Virus record (IMG/VR): IMGVR_UViG_3300030012_000204
Span: 1-30,080 of that record
Direction: 5' to 3' (one strand)
From: a virus
DNA: 30,080 bases
The notes under the pieces are model-generated. The model did not search any database. It was given only the letters and a program-made list of their open reading frames with translations, and was not told the DNA's origin. The translations under genes were made by a program, and so were the position numbers. Positions 28,295 through 30,080 of this stretch are shown piece after piece. Each line of letters starts with the position of its first letter. The stretch's first letter is position 1.

Positions 28295-30080
28295 CTATCT
28301 AGGTGTTGTAAATTTTTTAGGTTTTAAGAATCCTCTATTTTTCATATCTCTAGGTCTCTTAGCAACCTTGTTATCATTTTTTTCAGGTGTAAATCCTTGC
28401 CTTCTTGCTTCATTTACAGTTACAACCTCATCATTACTAATACCATCACTAGGTAAAAACTCACCTTGTGCATTTCTTTTTCTAAAATATACCTGTCTCA
28501 TCCAAAAATGCTGACATGATCCACCTCCTTTGTAAAACCAAATACTGTATGTATCAGCTCCATTAGCTCCCCATCCTGCATTAACAGCTTTTTTATCCAT
28601 AGCAAGTATATCTTCTTTTCTATATATCTTACCTGCTGCTAACATTTTTCTACAAAACTCTCTAGTATTAGGACTTACAATATCAGGTGCATACTTATAT
28701 CTTACTTTAAATAGACCTTTATCTTGATCAGATTTAGAATCAGGTTTAGCAGAACCTGTAGATGCTAGTTTTAACATCTCATTTTGCTTATCATCTAAGT
28801 CATAATTTACTTCTTCTGCACTAATTAAATCCCATTGATCTAAATCTTCATCTTCTCCTAGTGCTATTAGATCATCTGCTACTTGATTACTAGGATGATT
28901 GTCAGTTCTATATACCTTTTTCTCTTTTTTAAGGCTTAATTTTTGTCCTGTTTCTTCTTCTCTAGTTTCTTTATCTGCAACATTTGTAAGATCAGTAAAT
29001 TCTAAAGGCTGTAATGTTTTAAAGTATAGCTTTAATGTAATGTTATTGTAAGCTAAAATTCTATCAAATGCATCTATCATTAAATTTTGATAAGGTCTAA
29101 TAACCATATTATCCATAAGTATAGATGCTTTCTCTAATTCATCTGCATTATTACCTAATCCTGTATTGTTTTTTACACCTAAAAGCATAGGTGATACAAT
29201 TCTATGTGATACTAATATCTTTTCTTGTGATTCTGTAGAAAGAAATTGGTATTGTTGGTGTGCATCTGATAACTGTATTGGCTCTATAGTAGCTTGACTA
29301 TCTGTATTGTCATTGAATGATAGTATAAACTTACCTGCATTACTTGATCCACTAAACTTTTGTGATATTTTCTTTTCTATTAATGCTCTTTCTTCTTCAT
29401 TAGGTATACCATTGTTCATGTTTATAATCATAGATGGAGACATACCATTTAATATATTATTCATGTGAAAGTTAGAGATCTCTCCTTCTAGTTCTGCATA
29501 CTGTAATCCACCAGTATATGCAGGAGGACTGTAGTAATAATAACCTGCTTTGTAAGGTTTTATAAATAATATTTCTCTAGGTTCTTTAGATGTCCCAAAT
29601 GCAGGTATTCTAGTAATATCAGAAGATGCTTTATACTCACTCCAATCATGAAAATAATAGTATGCTTCAATTTCTCCTGATTCACCTGATTTTTCAGCTC
29701 TAATTGTTTCTACAGGCATGTGTTCTACCTGTACTATCTTCTTTCTACCTTTTCCATATATTATTTGTAGTGCAGCACCACCCATTAGATAGTAGTCATA
29801 TATTACTTTTCTAACTACATCTTTTTTTAATAGGCTTAACATTTGTGCATACTGATCAGGTTTATTACTAGAATCTAGTGCATCTAATCCTTTACCATAA
29901 ATCATTTCACTAATACCATTAATACAGGCATGATTTGTAGGTGAACCATTATATAGGTCAATTAGATATTGATAATAGTTATTATCCTCACCATACATTA
30001 CAAAATCTTTTCTTGGATCTTCTATAATTTTAGGAGCTGTATAAGCTGCTAACTCTACTACTCTAATATCTCCTTCAAAC
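28295..30080 (-). CDS. Portal protein with C-terminal extension (partial, start off right edge)
   Basis: The frame is open through the right edge: before the ATG at 29998 there are 27 further codons in frame (EGDIRVVELAAYTAPK, then KDFV), so the ATG is internal and the true start lies outside; 594 residues are visible. The body has portal features such as NILNGMSPSMIINMNNGIP, SQEKILVSHRIVSPMLLGVK and DNMVIRPYQNLMIDAFDRIL, matching HK97/SPP1-type portals. The last about 140 residues form an extra module: FKVRYKYAPDIVSPNTREFC, GWGANGADTYSIWFYKGGGS and CQHFWMRQVYFRKR. I recall this Cys/His block in head proteins of marine flavobacterial phages. The portal ring is the DNA entry channel and terminase docking site. 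Confidence 0.85.
   Translation of the reverse strand, partial: FEGDIRVVELAAYTAPKIIEDPRKDFVMYGEDNNYYQYLIDLYNGSPTNHACINGISEMIYGKGLDALDSSNKPDQYAQMLSLLKKDVVRKVIYDYYLMGGAALQIIYGKGRKKIVQVEHMPVETIRAEKSGESGEIEAYYYFHDWSEYKASSDITRIPAFGTSKEPREILFIKPYKAGYYYYSPPAYTGGLQYAELEGEISNFHMNNILNGMSPSMIINMNNGIPNEEERALIEKKISQKFSGSSNAGKFILSFNDNTDSQATIEPIQLSDAHQQYQFLSTESQEKILVSHRIVSPMLLGVKNNTGLGNNADELEKASILMDNMVIRPYQNLMIDAFDRILAYNNITLKLYFKTLQPLEFTDLTNVADKETREEETGQKLSLKKEKKVYRTDNHPSNQVADDLIALGEDEDLDQWDLISAEEVNYDLDDKQNEMLKLASTGSAKPDSKSDQDKGLFKVRYKYAPDIVSPNTREFCRKMLAAGKIYRKEDILAMDKKAVNAGWGANGADTYSIWFYKGGGSCQHFWMRQVYFRKRNAQGEFLPSDGISNDEVVTVNEARRQGFTPEKNDNKVAKRPRDMKNRGFLKPKKFTTPR

Noticed and set aside
29996-29998. ATG as portal start
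   Set aside because: The frame continues upstream for 27 codons to the window edge with protein-like sequence (VVELAAYTAPK), so the ATG is internal.
1-30080. tRNA genes, CRISPR arrays, integrase or insertion sequences
   Set aside because: I looked along both strands and saw no cloverleaf-like sequence, regularly spaced repeat, tyrosine/serine recombinase or transposase motif.

Overview
The window is a 30-kb piece of a tailed double-stranded DNA bacteriophage, very AT-rich. It probably infects a marine Bacteroidota (Flavobacteriia) host. The host call is an inference from several things together: codon use dominated by A/T; start codons that mostly overlap the preceding stop as TAATG or ATGA, with few Shine-Dalgarno sites; and gene families (XkdF-type protease with a C-terminal extension, DUF6712-like connector, S74 fibre, NinG, small CGCG/CGCE proteins) that I know mainly from flavobacterial and uncultured marine phages. 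There is no integrase or repressor, tRNA, CRISPR array or insertion sequence. Both ends cut through genes: the portal protein is open through the right edge and a scaffold-like head protein runs off the left edge. The major capsid protein is not in view.

Nearly everything is transcribed leftward (minus strand). From right to left: portal and a DUF6712-like connector (30080-27786); a long tail fibre with an S74 intramolecular chaperone, a membrane/coiled-coil protein and an exported thioredoxin-fold protein (27697-24201); two tandem copies of a two-gene surface-protein unit (24199-21376); a lysis cassette of M15 endolysin, 3TM-type holin and a 39-residue CDGSH iron-sulphur protein (21354-20356); a roughly 180-bp extremely AT-rich gap with a long hairpin; a DUF3846-like gene closed by a terminator; then the replication, recombination and regulation block (NinG, coiled-coil protein, two putative ssDNA-binding proteins, RecA/DnaB-type ATPase, sigma-70-like factor, two Cys-motif proteins, two PD-(D/E)XK nucleases, dNTP-diphosphohydrolase-like protein, DnaA domain IV-like protein), a small lipoprotein, and the terminase pair ending at 12088.

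From 11340 to 12089 there is one small inverted island: three short plus-strand genes closed by a strong intrinsic terminator that meets the end of terL. To its left the minus strand resumes with neck and tail genes: a probable tail-assembly chaperone with a textbook U UUU UUA -1 frameshift site, HK97 gp10-like and other neck proteins, a 1458-residue tail protein with a Cys-rich repeat array, a prolyl-hydroxylase-like oxygenase and a short tape measure. These lead into the XkdF-type protease, three micro-genes and the scaffold-like protein.

The most interesting items are the frameshift site with about 190 nt of dual coding, the phage-encoded micro CDGSH protein (with a look-alike in the head module), the inverted plus-strand island, the Cys-rich repeat array and the duplicated surface-gene pair. 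All functions come from reading motifs by eye; no database search was run.
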